Of a stretch of DNA of 35,814 bases, positions 8,446 to 16,726 are shown in pieces. Origin of the DNA: Treponema sp. (GTDB lineage Bacteria > Spirochaetota > Spirochaetia > Treponematales > Breznakiellaceae); contig WQWU01000027.1 in the NCBI GenBank assembly GCA_009785215.1, positions 1-35,814 of the forward strand, given 5' to 3'. Every line of letters begins with the position of its first letter. The stretch's first letter is position 1. A program made the position numbers and the translations under genes. The notes under the pieces are model-generated. The model ran no database searches and was not told the DNA's origin. It was given only the letters and a program-made list of their open reading frames with translations.

Positions 8446-9642
8446 ATGGGCGATAAAGTTATTAGAACTTCCGATATCAAGGCTTTGATAAAAAACAACA
8501 TCAGGAATTATTCCATGATTATCATGCTGTTGTTAATCATGATTATTTTTGCTCCATTAACGGACGGCAGAAACTGGAGCGAAAGAAATTTTACAAATAT
8601 ATTCTTCCAGTACAGTTATGTTTTAATTCTTGCAGTTGGCATGGTAATGGTCATTATCGTACAGGGTATTGATCTTTCAGTCGGCTCTGTTTGTGCGTTT
8701 GTTGGTGCATTAAGCATGTTTATTTACAACACCGGTATTGGAATGCCTGCCACATTAATTTTATCGCTTTTGATGGGTGTAGCTGTCGGGGCTTATCAGG
8801 GGTTGTGGGTCGCGTACGGAAAAATGCCTGCGTTTATTGTTACTCTATCCGGGATGCTGCTTTTCCGCGGTCTTACTTATATTGTTACAAACGTAAGTCC
8901 TGTCATCCCTATAGATAATAATTATTCGCTTCTCGCCACTGGCGTTCTTGACGAAGTTATGGGGCTGGAAAAAATTGGACCCTACTTTCCAATGTCGTTT
9001 GTTGTTGCAATAATGCTGCTTGGTGTTTTCTTTTTATCTGAGTTCTCTGCCCGCAGAAAAAAAATAAAAAATGATTTTGAAGTTTCTCCAAAAGTATTAT
9101 TTATTGTCAAATTAGTTTTAGTAAGTATCATAATGATTGGTCTTGCAGAACGTTTTGCGCGTTTCCGCGGTCTTCCAATTGTTGCGATTGTTCTTGGCGT
9201 TACAATTTTTATCTTTCACTTTATTCTGAACAACACTGTTCTTGGCCGTTACATATATGCTGTCGGCGGCAATCCCCGTTCGGCAAAACTTTCCGGTATT
9301 AATTCTGAATTGGTAACTTTTATTGTTTTCTGTTTCATGGGCGGAATAACAGGTCTTGCCGCAGTAATCAGCACAGGTTATATGAACAGCGCATTGCCGC
9401 AAGCAGGCAACCTTTTTGAATTAGATACAATTGCTGCTTGTTATATCGGCGGTGTTTCAGCAGGCGGCGGAATTGGCACTGTAATCGGCGTTATTGTCGG
9501 CGGTCTTGTAATGAGCTCCATTAACAACGGTATGGTTCTTATGAACCTGGGTACGCATTATCAATACGTTGTAAAAGCGACTATACTTCTGTTAGCGGTT
9601 TTCTATGATGTTTACACAAGACGTAAATCAGGTTTAGGTTGA
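8446..9642 (+). CDS. gguB: Sugar ABC transporter permease, GguB/MmsB type
   Basis: Inner-membrane permease of the ribose/xylose (BPD_transp_2) family. It has 398 aa with about ten hydrophobic segments. Family motifs: VIIVQGIDLSVGSVCAFVGA (about 70-90), YGKMPAFIVTLSGMLLFRGL, GRYIYAVGGNPRSAKLSGI (cytoplasmic EAA-like loop contacting the ATPase) and AACYIGGVSAGGGIGTVIG. The length and the internal basic stretch SARRKKIKNDFE match the long GguB/XylH subgroup rather than RbsC (~320 aa). AAAGGAGT precedes the ATG. It is third and last gene of the operon, followed directly by a strong terminator. Confidence 0.9.
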   Translation: MGDKVIRTSDIKALIKNNIRNYSMIIMLLLIMIIFAPLTDGRNWSERNFTNIFFQYSYVLILAVGMVMVIIVQGIDLSVGSVCAFVGALSMFIYNTGIGMPATLILSLLMGVAVGAYQGLWVAYGKMPAFIVTLSGMLLFRGLTYIVTNVSPVIPIDNNYSLLATGVLDEVMGLEKIGPYFPMSFVVAIMLLGVFFLSEFSARRKKIKNDFEVSPKVLFIVKLVLVSIIMIGLAERFARFRGLPIVAIVLGVTIFIFHFILNNTVLGRYIYAVGGNPRSAKLSGINSELVTFIVFCFMGGITGLAAVISTGYMNSALPQAGNLFELDTIAACYIGGVSAGGGIGTVIGVIVGGLVMSSINNGMVLMNLGTHYQYVVKATILLLAVFYDVYTRRKSGLG

Positions 9643-9652
9643 TTAGATTGAT

Positions 9653-9700
9653 AAGCTAGTGTCATTATTTATATACAGGACACTAGCTTTTTATTTATTT
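9653..9700 (+). terminator. Rho-independent terminator of the sugar operon
   Basis: AAGCTAGTGTC (9653-9663) pairs perfectly with GACACTAGCTT (9679-9689) around a 15-nt loop, followed by a T-rich tail. It also lies against the 3' end of the minus-strand gene at 9691 and may serve that side too. Confidence 0.85.
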
Positions 9701-10098
9701 TCCTTCCTGTTTTCGGCTTTTACGGCAAGGTAGATAATTGTTCCAAAAATTGCTGCAGCTGTAATAAGATCCAGTTTTAATCCAAAGTAATATTTACTTT
9801 GCCCGTTGACATTTCTATATCCGGTTTCCAGAGAAACAATGCTGTAATCAAAACTTTGAGTCCTTAAACGAATACCAGTTTGCAATCCTATAGTAAAAGT
9901 AAATCTATCCCAATAAAACCTGTCTTCCAGATATATATAATTAATCGTAGTAAAGGGGCCGATAAAAAAATTTATATCGTCGCTTGGAATAACCGGGTTA
10001 TAATATAAATGAAGATTAAAAAGACTTGCAGCTCCGTAATACTGTTCTGTATTTAAATGGCCATTATACCACGCCATCTGTATCGGAGAAAAACTCAT
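9691..10098 (-). pseudogene. C-terminal part of a frameshifted outer-membrane-type protein
   Basis: Its 135-residue frame from ATG at 10098 is probably not an independent gene. Upstream of this ATG the frame reads on through SLFNIGLENRNTGYG into MSFSPIQMAW without a stop, as far as a run of seven A (minus strand of 10162-10168). One extra A there would join it to the signal-peptide fragment at 10095-10292, giving one protein of about 200 aa. It is rich in aromatics with alternating beta-strand patterns (FFIGPFTTINYIYLEDRFYW, FTIGLQTGIRL), as in small spirochaetal beta-barrel or periplasmic proteins. It ends with a hydrophobic stretch and a basic tail (VKAENRKENK). The stops of the two fragments overlap by ATGA, which would also allow coupled re-initiation. 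Confidence 0.55.
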
Positions 10099-10292
10099 TC
10101 CGTAACCGGTATTTCTATTTTCCAGTCCAATGTTAAATAAAGAAATTGTCGCATTAGGTACTTTTTTTCCAGAATCGGGTAATTGCCTTCAAAACCGTAG
10201 TTTCCAACATTAAAAACAAGAATTGTATCAGAATCTGCAAAAACAGAGAAAGCCATAACAAAAAACAAAAGAGTAAAAAGAAAAAACCTCAT
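10095..10292 (-). pseudogene. N-terminal (signal peptide) part of the frameshifted outer-membrane-type protein
   Basis: 65 residues: a clear signal peptide MRFFLFTLLFFVMAFSVFAD, then about 28 residues in the right frame (to YPILEKK), then a run encoded out of frame before TGA at 10095. The break is at the A7 run 10162-10168. It could be a real null allele, a phase-variable tract, or a sequencing error. Promoter TCGACA-18-TATAAT lies within the end of the upstream DUF4954 gene, and the ATG follows the -10 by 6 nt without a Shine-Dalgarno sequence. Confidence 0.55.
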
Positions 10293-10298
10293 TTTATA

Positions 10299-10328
10299 AT
10301 TATAACAGACGTTTATTTACTCTGTCGA
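10299..10328 (-). promoter_or_regulatory. Promoter of the frameshifted gene, leaderless configuration
   Basis: Minus-strand TCGACA (10328-10323), an 18-bp spacer, and TATAAT (10304-10299), then 6 nt to ATG at 10292. It lies inside the last codons of the DUF4954 gene. Confidence 0.5.
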
Positions 10329-12483
10329 CCATTTCCTTAAAAACGGCGCTTTCCTTTTGAAAAAGCTTAAAAAACAAATTATCTTCTGGTTTTCCCAGCA
10401 CTTGTTCCATTTCTGTCCTGTTTCTAAAAGTAGCTTCCTTAAAAGGATTCTGGAAATCTTTAGCTCTGCTTTCATAAATTTGTTTTTCTATCCAGAACCG
10501 TGTTTCCAGAACAGTATCAAGGTCTTTTTTAAACATGGAAATGTCTGTTGTATTTGATTCATTTAAAAGCGCAAGTACTGCCCATGCATGGCGGCACTTA
10601 TCAAGTTCATATTCTTTATCCCAAAGATCATATACATTATGAATCTCATCCCAGCTTTTATATTTGCCCTCTCCAATTTCCTTGCGAAGTTTATCTACCC
10701 TGAATGCAGGCACAATCTGACCGCCTATGTTTACCCAGTCTTTAATTCTGCCTGTATCCAATGAATAAATATGCAGATTAAGCAGATCACTTAATCCGTT
10801 AAAATCAAGTTCCGGCTGTAAATCAAAAAAAGCAGCGATAGTTTTAACTGCATAGTAATGAAGCATTTGGCGGTAAGCTACAATGGCTTCCAGCGGCTTA
10901 ATTATCATTTGCCCTCTTTTATTGTTCTCGAAACTTTTGCAGGGAATTTGATGCACATAGTTTCCGTCTTCGCTTTCTACTCCAGGATGATTGGAATCCA
11001 CTTCGCTTAACCATGTTTTAAGTAAAGTTAAAGCAGTAATTATTTCTTCTGCCGTGTCAGGCGCAAGATAATCTGTTTCTATTCTTTGTATTTTGTACTT
11101 TCGTTTATCGCGGTTTTTGGTTTTCCAGGAATTACGTTCAAGGGCATATAAATTGTGCAGCCAAAAATATGCAGGCAGAACTTCCAGCCGGTTTTTATAC
11201 ACATTATTATTTATAAGGGAAAAAGGCAGCATTATATTTAATTCTGACGGATACTCGCCTTTTGCAATAATAACAAACGATGCAAAAATACTTGAATGTT
11301 TCAAGCTAACGGCTAACCCCGGCCAAAAACCGCGTTTGGCTCTTATCTCGCCGTCATTGGCACGGCTATTGTGATTACTGCCTATAGTAGCCGCCGCCGC
11401 CATGTTAGACATACCCTGAATAAGACTTGCAATTAAAAATGAATTGTTATGATGCTGTTCGTGCATCGGAAAAATTAAATTGTTAAGTATTTCACAGCAT
11501 GATACTGTCGAGTTGTCGCCCAATACTGAATGGATCAGCCTTGCCCCGTATTTTAAATTGCTGTTTCTTCCCATAACAAAACGCACAGCCTTGGAGCCGT
11601 AAAAAACATTGCAGGCATATCCTACAATGCCGTTTACCATTTCCACGCCTTCGCCTATCTGCGTAGGCTCCTCGGCAGAAGACTGAATCGTAACATTTTT
11701 TAATTTATTTGCACCCTTAATATAAGCACATTCTCCCACTGCCGTATCTTTAATAATTGCACAGCTTTTTATCACAGCTCCGTTTCCTATAACGCCGTAA
11801 CTGCCGCGTAAACCGCCGTATTGCTTTTGTGTAATCTCCGTTAATTTTTCAAGCAATGCAGTATCATCACGGTAAGCTGCCCAAAGATAAGCATCTGCCG
11901 CTATCATACCTTCGAACGGAAGAACAGATCTCCCGCCTGCTTCATTCATAATATCGATCCAGACCCGTACTTCTTCGTCTTCGCCGTCTTTTAATGAACC
12001 GTTGCCGAATTTAGAATGATTTGTCGTCTGCAATTCATCAATTTCCGAGAGAATACAATTGTTCCCGATAATATAATGAGAAATATAACCGCAGTTTTGA
12101 ATTGCAGCATCATCTCCAATATCGCAGGAAATAATCGTACTATTGCGTATCCCTGCAGGAACACAAAAGTCATGATGCCTTAAATAAACACTTTGCAGGG
12201 ATCCTAAACGAACAAGACCGTAAAAAGTGGAATCGCGTATCAATAAGGGTTCAAAGGGATCACAAACAAAAAAGTTATCCCAGTTCTGGCAATAATTTCT
12301 ATTATTTTTTAATATTGAGATTTCTTCAAAATTGAGTTTTCTCCAGTCTCCGGGTTTTCTATAAAACCTTTCTTCCTGCTGGGCGTTACGCAGCCAATAT
12401 TCATCAGCGCCGGAGGGCAGATACTCGGCTGGAATAAAATCATACCCAAGTCGTTCAAGCGGCAAGATGTTTTTAGCTTTCAT
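10300..12483 (-). CDS. DUF4954 family protein with left-handed beta-helix-like repeats
   Basis: A 727-aa cytoplasmic protein. The N-terminal stretch DWRKLNFEEISILKNNRN and FVCDPFEPLLIRDSTFYGLV fits DUF4954, a family known from Bacteroidetes and spirochaetes without assigned function. Residues about 90-360 show hexapeptide-like repeats (IRNSTIISCDIGDDAAIQNC, GNGAVIKSCAIIKDTAVGEC, GYACNVFYGSKAVRFVMGRN), the pattern of left-handed parallel beta-helices in sugar-nucleotide acyl- and nucleotidyltransferases. The C-terminal half is mostly helical. A catalytic activity cannot be named; a role in sugar or polysaccharide metabolism is an inference from the fold. A promoter with TATAAT 7 nt upstream supports the start at 12483. 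Confidence 0.8.
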   Translation of the reverse strand: MKAKNILPLERLGYDFIPAEYLPSGADEYWLRNAQQEERFYRKPGDWRKLNFEEISILKNNRNYCQNWDNFFVCDPFEPLLIRDSTFYGLVRLGSLQSVYLRHHDFCVPAGIRNSTIISCDIGDDAAIQNCGYISHYIIGNNCILSEIDELQTTNHSKFGNGSLKDGEDEEVRVWIDIMNEAGGRSVLPFEGMIAADAYLWAAYRDDTALLEKLTEITQKQYGGLRGSYGVIGNGAVIKSCAIIKDTAVGECAYIKGANKLKNVTIQSSAEEPTQIGEGVEMVNGIVGYACNVFYGSKAVRFVMGRNSNLKYGARLIHSVLGDNSTVSCCEILNNLIFPMHEQHHNNSFLIASLIQGMSNMAAAATIGSNHNSRANDGEIRAKRGFWPGLAVSLKHSSIFASFVIIAKGEYPSELNIMLPFSLINNNVYKNRLEVLPAYFWLHNLYALERNSWKTKNRDKRKYKIQRIETDYLAPDTAEEIITALTLLKTWLSEVDSNHPGVESEDGNYVHQIPCKSFENNKRGQMIIKPLEAIVAYRQMLHYYAVKTIAAFFDLQPELDFNGLSDLLNLHIYSLDTGRIKDWVNIGGQIVPAFRVDKLRKEIGEGKYKSWDEIHNVYDLWDKEYELDKCRHAWAVLALLNESNTTDISMFKKDLDTVLETRFWIEKQIYESRAKDFQNPFKEATFRNRTEMEQVLGKPEDNLFFKLFQKESAVFKEMVDRVNKRLL

Positions 12484-12490
12484 ATTGATT

Positions 12491-12520
12491 ATTATACAAT
12501 AGAGAGCTTGATTTCTTCAA
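12491..12520 (-). promoter_or_regulatory. Promoter of the DUF4954 gene, leaderless configuration
   Basis: Minus-strand TTGAAG (12520-12515), an 18-bp spacer, and TATAAT (12496-12491), 7 nt before ATG at 12483. GCTTGA/TCAAGC arms (12506-12511, 12517-12522) overlap the -35 and the stop codon of the preceding gene. Confidence 0.5.
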
Positions 12521-12969
12521 GCCTGGACACAGATGTAATTACCCTCTTTATTAAAGTAATTTTGATAAATATTTTTTTTATTAGGAATATTATCTGGCGG
12601 GTCTTCACGGAATTTTAATATATTATCCTTTTTGCTAACAATCATTTCCCAGTTATTTATCACATTTGTTCCAAGTATAATATCATCTTCATGGCTGCCT
12701 TTATAATCACCCGCAAATGCAACTATTTTTTCAATAGAAAACGCCTCAGCTTCAATAAGGCTGCCGCCAAGGCTATAATTCATTTTAAATCCCAAAGAAT
12801 GCCCTGTTTCTTCAGCTAAAATTTTTGGTATCAATGTATTAAAACAACCGGTATCTAAAAATACAGTTGTAGTAATATATTTTTTGTCCGCAAGTCTATA
12901 AATACTTGCATCGAATTTATAACGATGCTCAAACTGCTTCGACAATGCCACTGTTGAGTACGTAGCCAT
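12517..12969 (-). CDS. Retropepsin-like aspartic protease
   Basis: A 150-residue single-domain protein with hallmarks of retroviral-type aspartyl proteases: VFLDTGCFNTLIP (Asp39-Thr40-Gly41 as catalytic triplet), a flap-like Gly-rich segment SLGGSLIEAEAF, and the second family motif IILGTNVINNWEM (97-109). Retropepsins act as homodimers, one Asp per subunit. No signal peptide is seen, so it is probably cytoplasmic. It overlaps the preceding small gene by 41 bp in another frame, indicating cotranscription and coupled translation. Similar small proteases stand beside short DUF5678-like proteins in other bacteria; target and role are unknown. Start 12969 has only a weak Shine-Dalgarno sequence. 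Confidence 0.7.
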   Translation of the reverse strand: MATYSTVALSKQFEHRYKFDASIYRLADKKYITTTVFLDTGCFNTLIPKILAEETGHSLGFKMNYSLGGSLIEAEAFSIEKIVAFAGDYKGSHEDDIILGTNVINNWEMIVSKKDNILKFREDPPDNIPNKKNIYQNYFNKEGNYICVQA

Positions 12970-13198
12970 CTTTTTGTGCCCATCCTTTCATTAAGAGTAT
13001 TTTTCCATCGTACTTATCTATACAAATTCTCATCAAAGCTTCTCTATCTTCGGCGGTTCCATCACCGTATGCAATTACATACCCCATATCATCCGCAGGA
13101 GGAAATTCTCTTTTATCAAATAAAAGCCAATGTCCGTCATATTTGGCTTTTGCTTCAGGGTAAGTGAAAACTCGTCTTTCCGTATTCATGGTTACCAT
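12929..13198 (-). CDS. Small protein, DUF5678-like, partner of the retropepsin
   Basis: 89 residues. The pattern KYDGHWLLFDKREF followed by GYVIAYGDGTAEDREALMRI and then ILLMKGW recalls DUF5678 (short proteins with a YxGxWV...VIAHG pattern), but the match is by eye. The ATG at 13198 has GAGG 5 nt upstream; an inner ATG at 13189 is the alternative. Upstream, the stop codon of a 33-aa membrane peptide lies 2 nt away; downstream it overlaps the protease gene by 41 bp. The arrangement suggests a three-gene unit; a toxin-antitoxin-like relation is speculative. Confidence 0.6.
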   Translation of the reverse strand: MVTMNTERRVFTYPEAKAKYDGHWLLFDKREFPPADDMGYVIAYGDGTAEDREALMRICIDKYDGKILLMKGWAQKDGYVLNSGIVEAV

Positions 13199-13200
13199 AT

Positions 13201-13302
13201 TTACCTCAACTTTAGCCGCTTAAACAGCGTCTTATATAATAAATATACAGCAAAACAGAGATAAATGAAATAAAAAAAACTATAAACATCAGAAAATCTC
13301 AT
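13201..13302 (-). CDS. Putative 33-aa single-span membrane peptide
   Basis: A short frame begins MRFSDVYSFFYFIYLCF, continues hydrophobic to about residue 23, then ends with a basic tail KTLFKRLKLR, giving one transmembrane helix with a positive C-terminus. Its last codons include the GAGG ribosome-binding site of the next gene and its TAA is 2 nt before that ATG, so coupling is likely. Its own Shine-Dalgarno sequence is weak (GGAAAA). Coding status is inferred from position and composition. Confidence 0.4.
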   Translation of the reverse strand: MRFSDVYSFFYFIYLCFAVYLLYKTLFKRLKLR

Positions 13303-13348
13303 TTTTTCCAATCTTCTCTTTGCTTATTATACTATATGTACTGCAATT

Positions 13349-15085
13349 TTATGAGAGTTCCATAACTTGTTCTTCCTCAATCATGTAATATTCATCAAAA
13401 TCAATATAAACACTGTCAATTGCTGAATAAATATTTCTTTCTGGCAGAACACCAATTTCTTTGCACCGCGACACAATAAAATCCCAAAGCGACTCATATT
13501 TTTTCATTATTTTCCTCCTTTTAAGAATACCTTTAATAATGTTGAACACATCATGTTCCAGCATATTACTCTGCGTTTTTAGCTGCTCTTCGATTAATTT
13601 CTCTAACACAGTATCAGTTTTTATATAATTGTCACGGATTTCCTCCCAATACTCATATTTTTCTTTTATTTCATCAGTTGTGCCTTTTTTCCTGAGTACC
13701 TCGATAACAACTTTTTCTACTTCCTCGAAAGTTTTAGTACCTCTTTCATAACTGGTATTGTAAAGAATTTCACGTACCTTATGGAGAATAGATTTTTGCC
13801 TAGTTACTAAAAATCCATAAATAGCAGGTTGTTCACTAATTATTGACTTGTAGTCAAAAGACATGTCGTCTTTTACGAAAGCTAGAGTAAAACCAACCAT
13901 GATGTGACTTCTTAAAACAAGAAATTCTTCATCAGGGAACCAGTTATCAGATGCATAAATATACAACAAGCGACTGCCTTTGATTGAATTGATTATTCCT
14001 AACTCCGCAAAACGCAGCATGGCTCCTTTCATTGTATTACTCTGAGGAGCCCAGTCAGCAAGAAGTTCTTCCAAAGCACAAAGAACATTGTCATCTTCAC
14101 GAAACGTGTTATAAATAGCTTTTTCTACTGGATTTCGATCGTATTTTGAATACAAGTAGTGTCCTAGCTCGTGGTATACCACCCCGTCTCTCATGCACAG
14201 TAAATCAAATAGTATGTCAGAATTAGTCATTGTGATATCTTTTCGAGAATTTATTCCACAGAAATTCAAAACCACTTTCTTGAAGCCTTCTCGTATTGCA
14301 CTGTTTGGATGTTCCATGGCCATCTTTAATTCATATATTGATTGATCAAAGAAACGCATCCACTTGTTATATAAAATACATTCAAGAGCCTCTTTTCTGA
14401 TCTGCATCATGGGATTATTAACGCCGGGAGCTCTGGCTACAATGCCCAGAATGTTAGATGGCGAACGCACCCATTCTCTTGTAAATGTGTAAATACATAT
14501 CTCTCCGAATGAATCATACTCAATCGGACCAAAGATAAATTCGCCGCAGAAAGGTCCGGATAATGAGTATAAATAATATTGAGCATCCAAGAGTTTGATA
14601 AAGCTTTGAAGTTTTGCAAAACTTGAATAAGGTTCCCCGAATAAAACGACTGGTCTTTTTATGCAATACTCTATAAGCTCTTCTCCAGATTTACATCCAA
14701 GTTTAATATCGAGAGCATCTATAATTTTGTCCATCTTTTTCATATCAAAATCTGAAACCTGTCTTTTTTCCGGTATTCGTAATATGTGCCGGCAATGTGA
14801 GATAGTTACCCTTTCTTCGCCCATGTATCCCCATTTCCCCGTTTTCTTCATTGCAAGATAGATTACATTGCTGTGTTGTTCCAGCTGCGGCAAGAGTTCG
14901 TTCTTGGCTTCTTTATGTAAAAATCTTATTACTTCTTCTTTTAACTCTATTTCATCATCCTTCATCAGAGTTTTTAAAGAAACGGAAGTTTCTCGCAAAC
15001 GCTCTGCATATTTGTATGCAATTTCTTTTATTCCAAGTAATTTTTTACAGTCAGAGAAGTTCTTATTCATTGTACTTACGCTCAT
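13349..15085 (-). CDS. HExxH-motif protein A (putative zinc metalloprotein, peptide modification or processing)
   Basis: 578 aa. The start at 15085 is chosen because GGAGG precedes it at 7 nt; the frame is open further upstream. Zincin-like motif HELGH at 305-309, followed by EELLADWAP (Glu340, Asp344), a spacing typical of gluzincins, where a downstream Glu is third metal ligand. It is paralogous to the protein encoded just upstream: shared motifs include ILGIV, HPNSAIREG, the HExxH block and SDNWF. No signal peptide, so it is cytoplasmic. It overlaps the upstream paralogue by 23 bp. HExxH proteins occur in RiPP clusters (annotated as putative peptide-modification proteins) and as peptidases; which applies is unknown. 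The C-terminal 100 residues are charged and helical. Confidence 0.7.
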   Translation of the reverse strand: MSVSTMNKNFSDCKKLLGIKEIAYKYAERLRETSVSLKTLMKDDEIELKEEVIRFLHKEAKNELLPQLEQHSNVIYLAMKKTGKWGYMGEERVTISHCRHILRIPEKRQVSDFDMKKMDKIIDALDIKLGCKSGEELIEYCIKRPVVLFGEPYSSFAKLQSFIKLLDAQYYLYSLSGPFCGEFIFGPIEYDSFGEICIYTFTREWVRSPSNILGIVARAPGVNNPMMQIRKEALECILYNKWMRFFDQSIYELKMAMEHPNSAIREGFKKVVLNFCGINSRKDITMTNSDILFDLLCMRDGVVYHELGHYLYSKYDRNPVEKAIYNTFREDDNVLCALEELLADWAPQSNTMKGAMLRFAELGIINSIKGSRLLYIYASDNWFPDEEFLVLRSHIMVGFTLAFVKDDMSFDYKSIISEQPAIYGFLVTRQKSILHKVREILYNTSYERGTKTFEEVEKVVIEVLRKKGTTDEIKEKYEYWEEIRDNYIKTDTVLEKLIEEQLKTQSNMLEHDVFNIIKGILKRRKIMKKYESLWDFIVSRCKEIGVLPERNIYSAIDSVYIDFDEYYMIEEEQVMELS

Positions 15086-16661
15086 TCTTATCCTCCTTCG
15101 TAATTTCAGAATTAATAAGATCAAGTATAATTTTTTCGACTGACGTTTCTGCTTTTTTTAAAGCCGCTTCATATAACATCCATCCTTCAACTGACCATTG
15201 ACGCAGGTAACCCTGCATATTAATCCAGAATGGAGAAAACTCTAGTAAATTCTGATTAGAACACTCATTGTAAAGCCAAAAAGCTGCTTCTTGACTCAAT
15301 TCTTCAAACCCCGATTCTACGATACCGTCCGCACATCTGATTGAAAAACGCGCCTGCATAAAAATATCTATAAGATTTTGAACAAGGCTTTCATATTCTA
15401 AAAGAAGTTTCCGATATATTTTTTCCCGTTCCTTTTGCATCCGAATAATATTAAAACGAAATTCATTATTGGAACTTAAAAAAAATAGAGCAAGTGAACT
15501 CTGGACAAAACTCAATAATCTTTTACAGTTTACATTCTCTGGAGATACAAACCAATTATCACTTACGAAGCCGTAAACAAGGGCTAAAGCAAGGTTTTTA
15601 TTATTCACAGCGGTTTCAAAAACATATGAAAAGAAACCATTAGGTGCAAAGTCAGCCAATGCCTCAAGCAATACGCCGCCAGCCCCTTCTCCTTCGGCAA
15701 AAATTGCTCGAAATGCCCTATGTATCGGATTCATATCAGAAAAAGATTTAATATGCCCTCTTTCGTGGCACAGGATTGGCTCCTGCATCATCAGCTTTAT
15801 AAAAGCTTGTGAAGAGGTGCGTTTATGATCTGAATATTTCGAATAAAAACAGGATAATGCTTTTTCTATTAAACCTTCGCAGATCGCAGAATAAGGATGG
15901 CGGAGTGCTTGTCTCTTTTCTGCTTTTGTCGAGCGGTTTTTCCATTTATTCATGTATATAACTTCGCAAGCTTCATCCCTAAGAATTGAGCCATTACCGC
16001 CATGTACCTCGGATATTATTCCTAAAATCCACTGTGGTGTTCGTACATATTCCTTTCCTATCCAGTATTCATAAAAATCATTCATTAACTTTATTTCTGC
16101 CGAACAAAAAATGAAACGAACAAAACACTGGTCATCATGAGTAGCGAATAAAAACAAATCTGATTCCAAAAATGAAAAAAATTCGTTTATATCTGAAAGG
16201 TTTTGAACAGAGAATTCTCTGCCAGCAAGTTCAAAAGAATAATCTTTTAAAAGAAACAAATAATCTTCGCCTGATTTATTATCATTATTCCTGTCCAACT
16301 CTTTCATGTAATGATTCATTCTGTGTATATCAAAATCTGTAAGCTGCTGAGTAGCGGGAATATCTAATAGATTTCTGCAGTATGATGCCATCATCGGTAA
16401 ACCATCGATAATTAAGGCATTCAATTTCTTCAACGCAAGAAATTGGCAATCCGCCCATACACGTGTATGAAAAATAACTATTTTTTTAAAATAACTTTGA
16501 ACAGCAAGTAATTCTTTTTCTCTATCTTCCTTGTAAATCTGCGGATTTTGTTCAATCAAATACGATAATCTGCGTTCATTGTCAGGTATGGTTGTATCCA
16601 TCATAATACGTCCGTATTTTTCATAGGACTCTGTAATTTTTTCTTGTGCAACTGTAATCAT
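15063..16661 (-). CDS. HExxH-motif protein B (paralogue of A)
   Basis: 532 aa, start at 16661 supported by AAGGGGGAA just upstream. HERGH at 299-303 and LEALADFAP (Glu333, Asp337) align with HELGH and EELLADWAP of protein A; SDNWF and HPYSAICEG are also shared. Overall identity looks low, so the duplication is old and the two probably have different jobs, for instance as a heterodimer or as two steps on one substrate. No membrane segment or signal peptide. It is second gene of the operon, after the 54-aa peptide gene and a hairpin. Candidate roles are peptide modification or proteolytic maturation of that peptide; this is inference from gene order. Confidence 0.7.
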   Translation of the reverse strand: MITVAQEKITESYEKYGRIMMDTTIPDNERRLSYLIEQNPQIYKEDREKELLAVQSYFKKIVIFHTRVWADCQFLALKKLNALIIDGLPMMASYCRNLLDIPATQQLTDFDIHRMNHYMKELDRNNDNKSGEDYLFLLKDYSFELAGREFSVQNLSDINEFFSFLESDLFLFATHDDQCFVRFIFCSAEIKLMNDFYEYWIGKEYVRTPQWILGIISEVHGGNGSILRDEACEVIYMNKWKNRSTKAEKRQALRHPYSAICEGLIEKALSCFYSKYSDHKRTSSQAFIKLMMQEPILCHERGHIKSFSDMNPIHRAFRAIFAEGEGAGGVLLEALADFAPNGFFSYVFETAVNNKNLALALVYGFVSDNWFVSPENVNCKRLLSFVQSSLALFFLSSNNEFRFNIIRMQKEREKIYRKLLLEYESLVQNLIDIFMQARFSIRCADGIVESGFEELSQEAAFWLYNECSNQNLLEFSPFWINMQGYLRQWSVEGWMLYEAALKKAETSVEKIILDLINSEITKEDKNERKYNE

Positions 16662-16693
16662 AAAGATTCCCCCTTATAAAAAAGGTATAATGC

Positions 16694-16721
16694 ACAGGGA
16701 GATGCCGCAGCACCTCCCTGT
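16694..16721 (-). terminator. Hairpin between the 54-aa peptide gene and the HExxH genes
   Basis: On the minus strand ACAGGGAGGTGC pairs with GCATCTCCCTGT (12 bp with one G-T wobble), loop TGCG. A run of six T follows about 10 nt later. The position, 6 nt after the peptide stop codon and about 33 nt before the next start, suggests partial termination or RNA stabilisation that makes peptide mRNA exceed enzyme mRNA. Confidence 0.6.
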
Positions 16722-16726
16722 CATAC

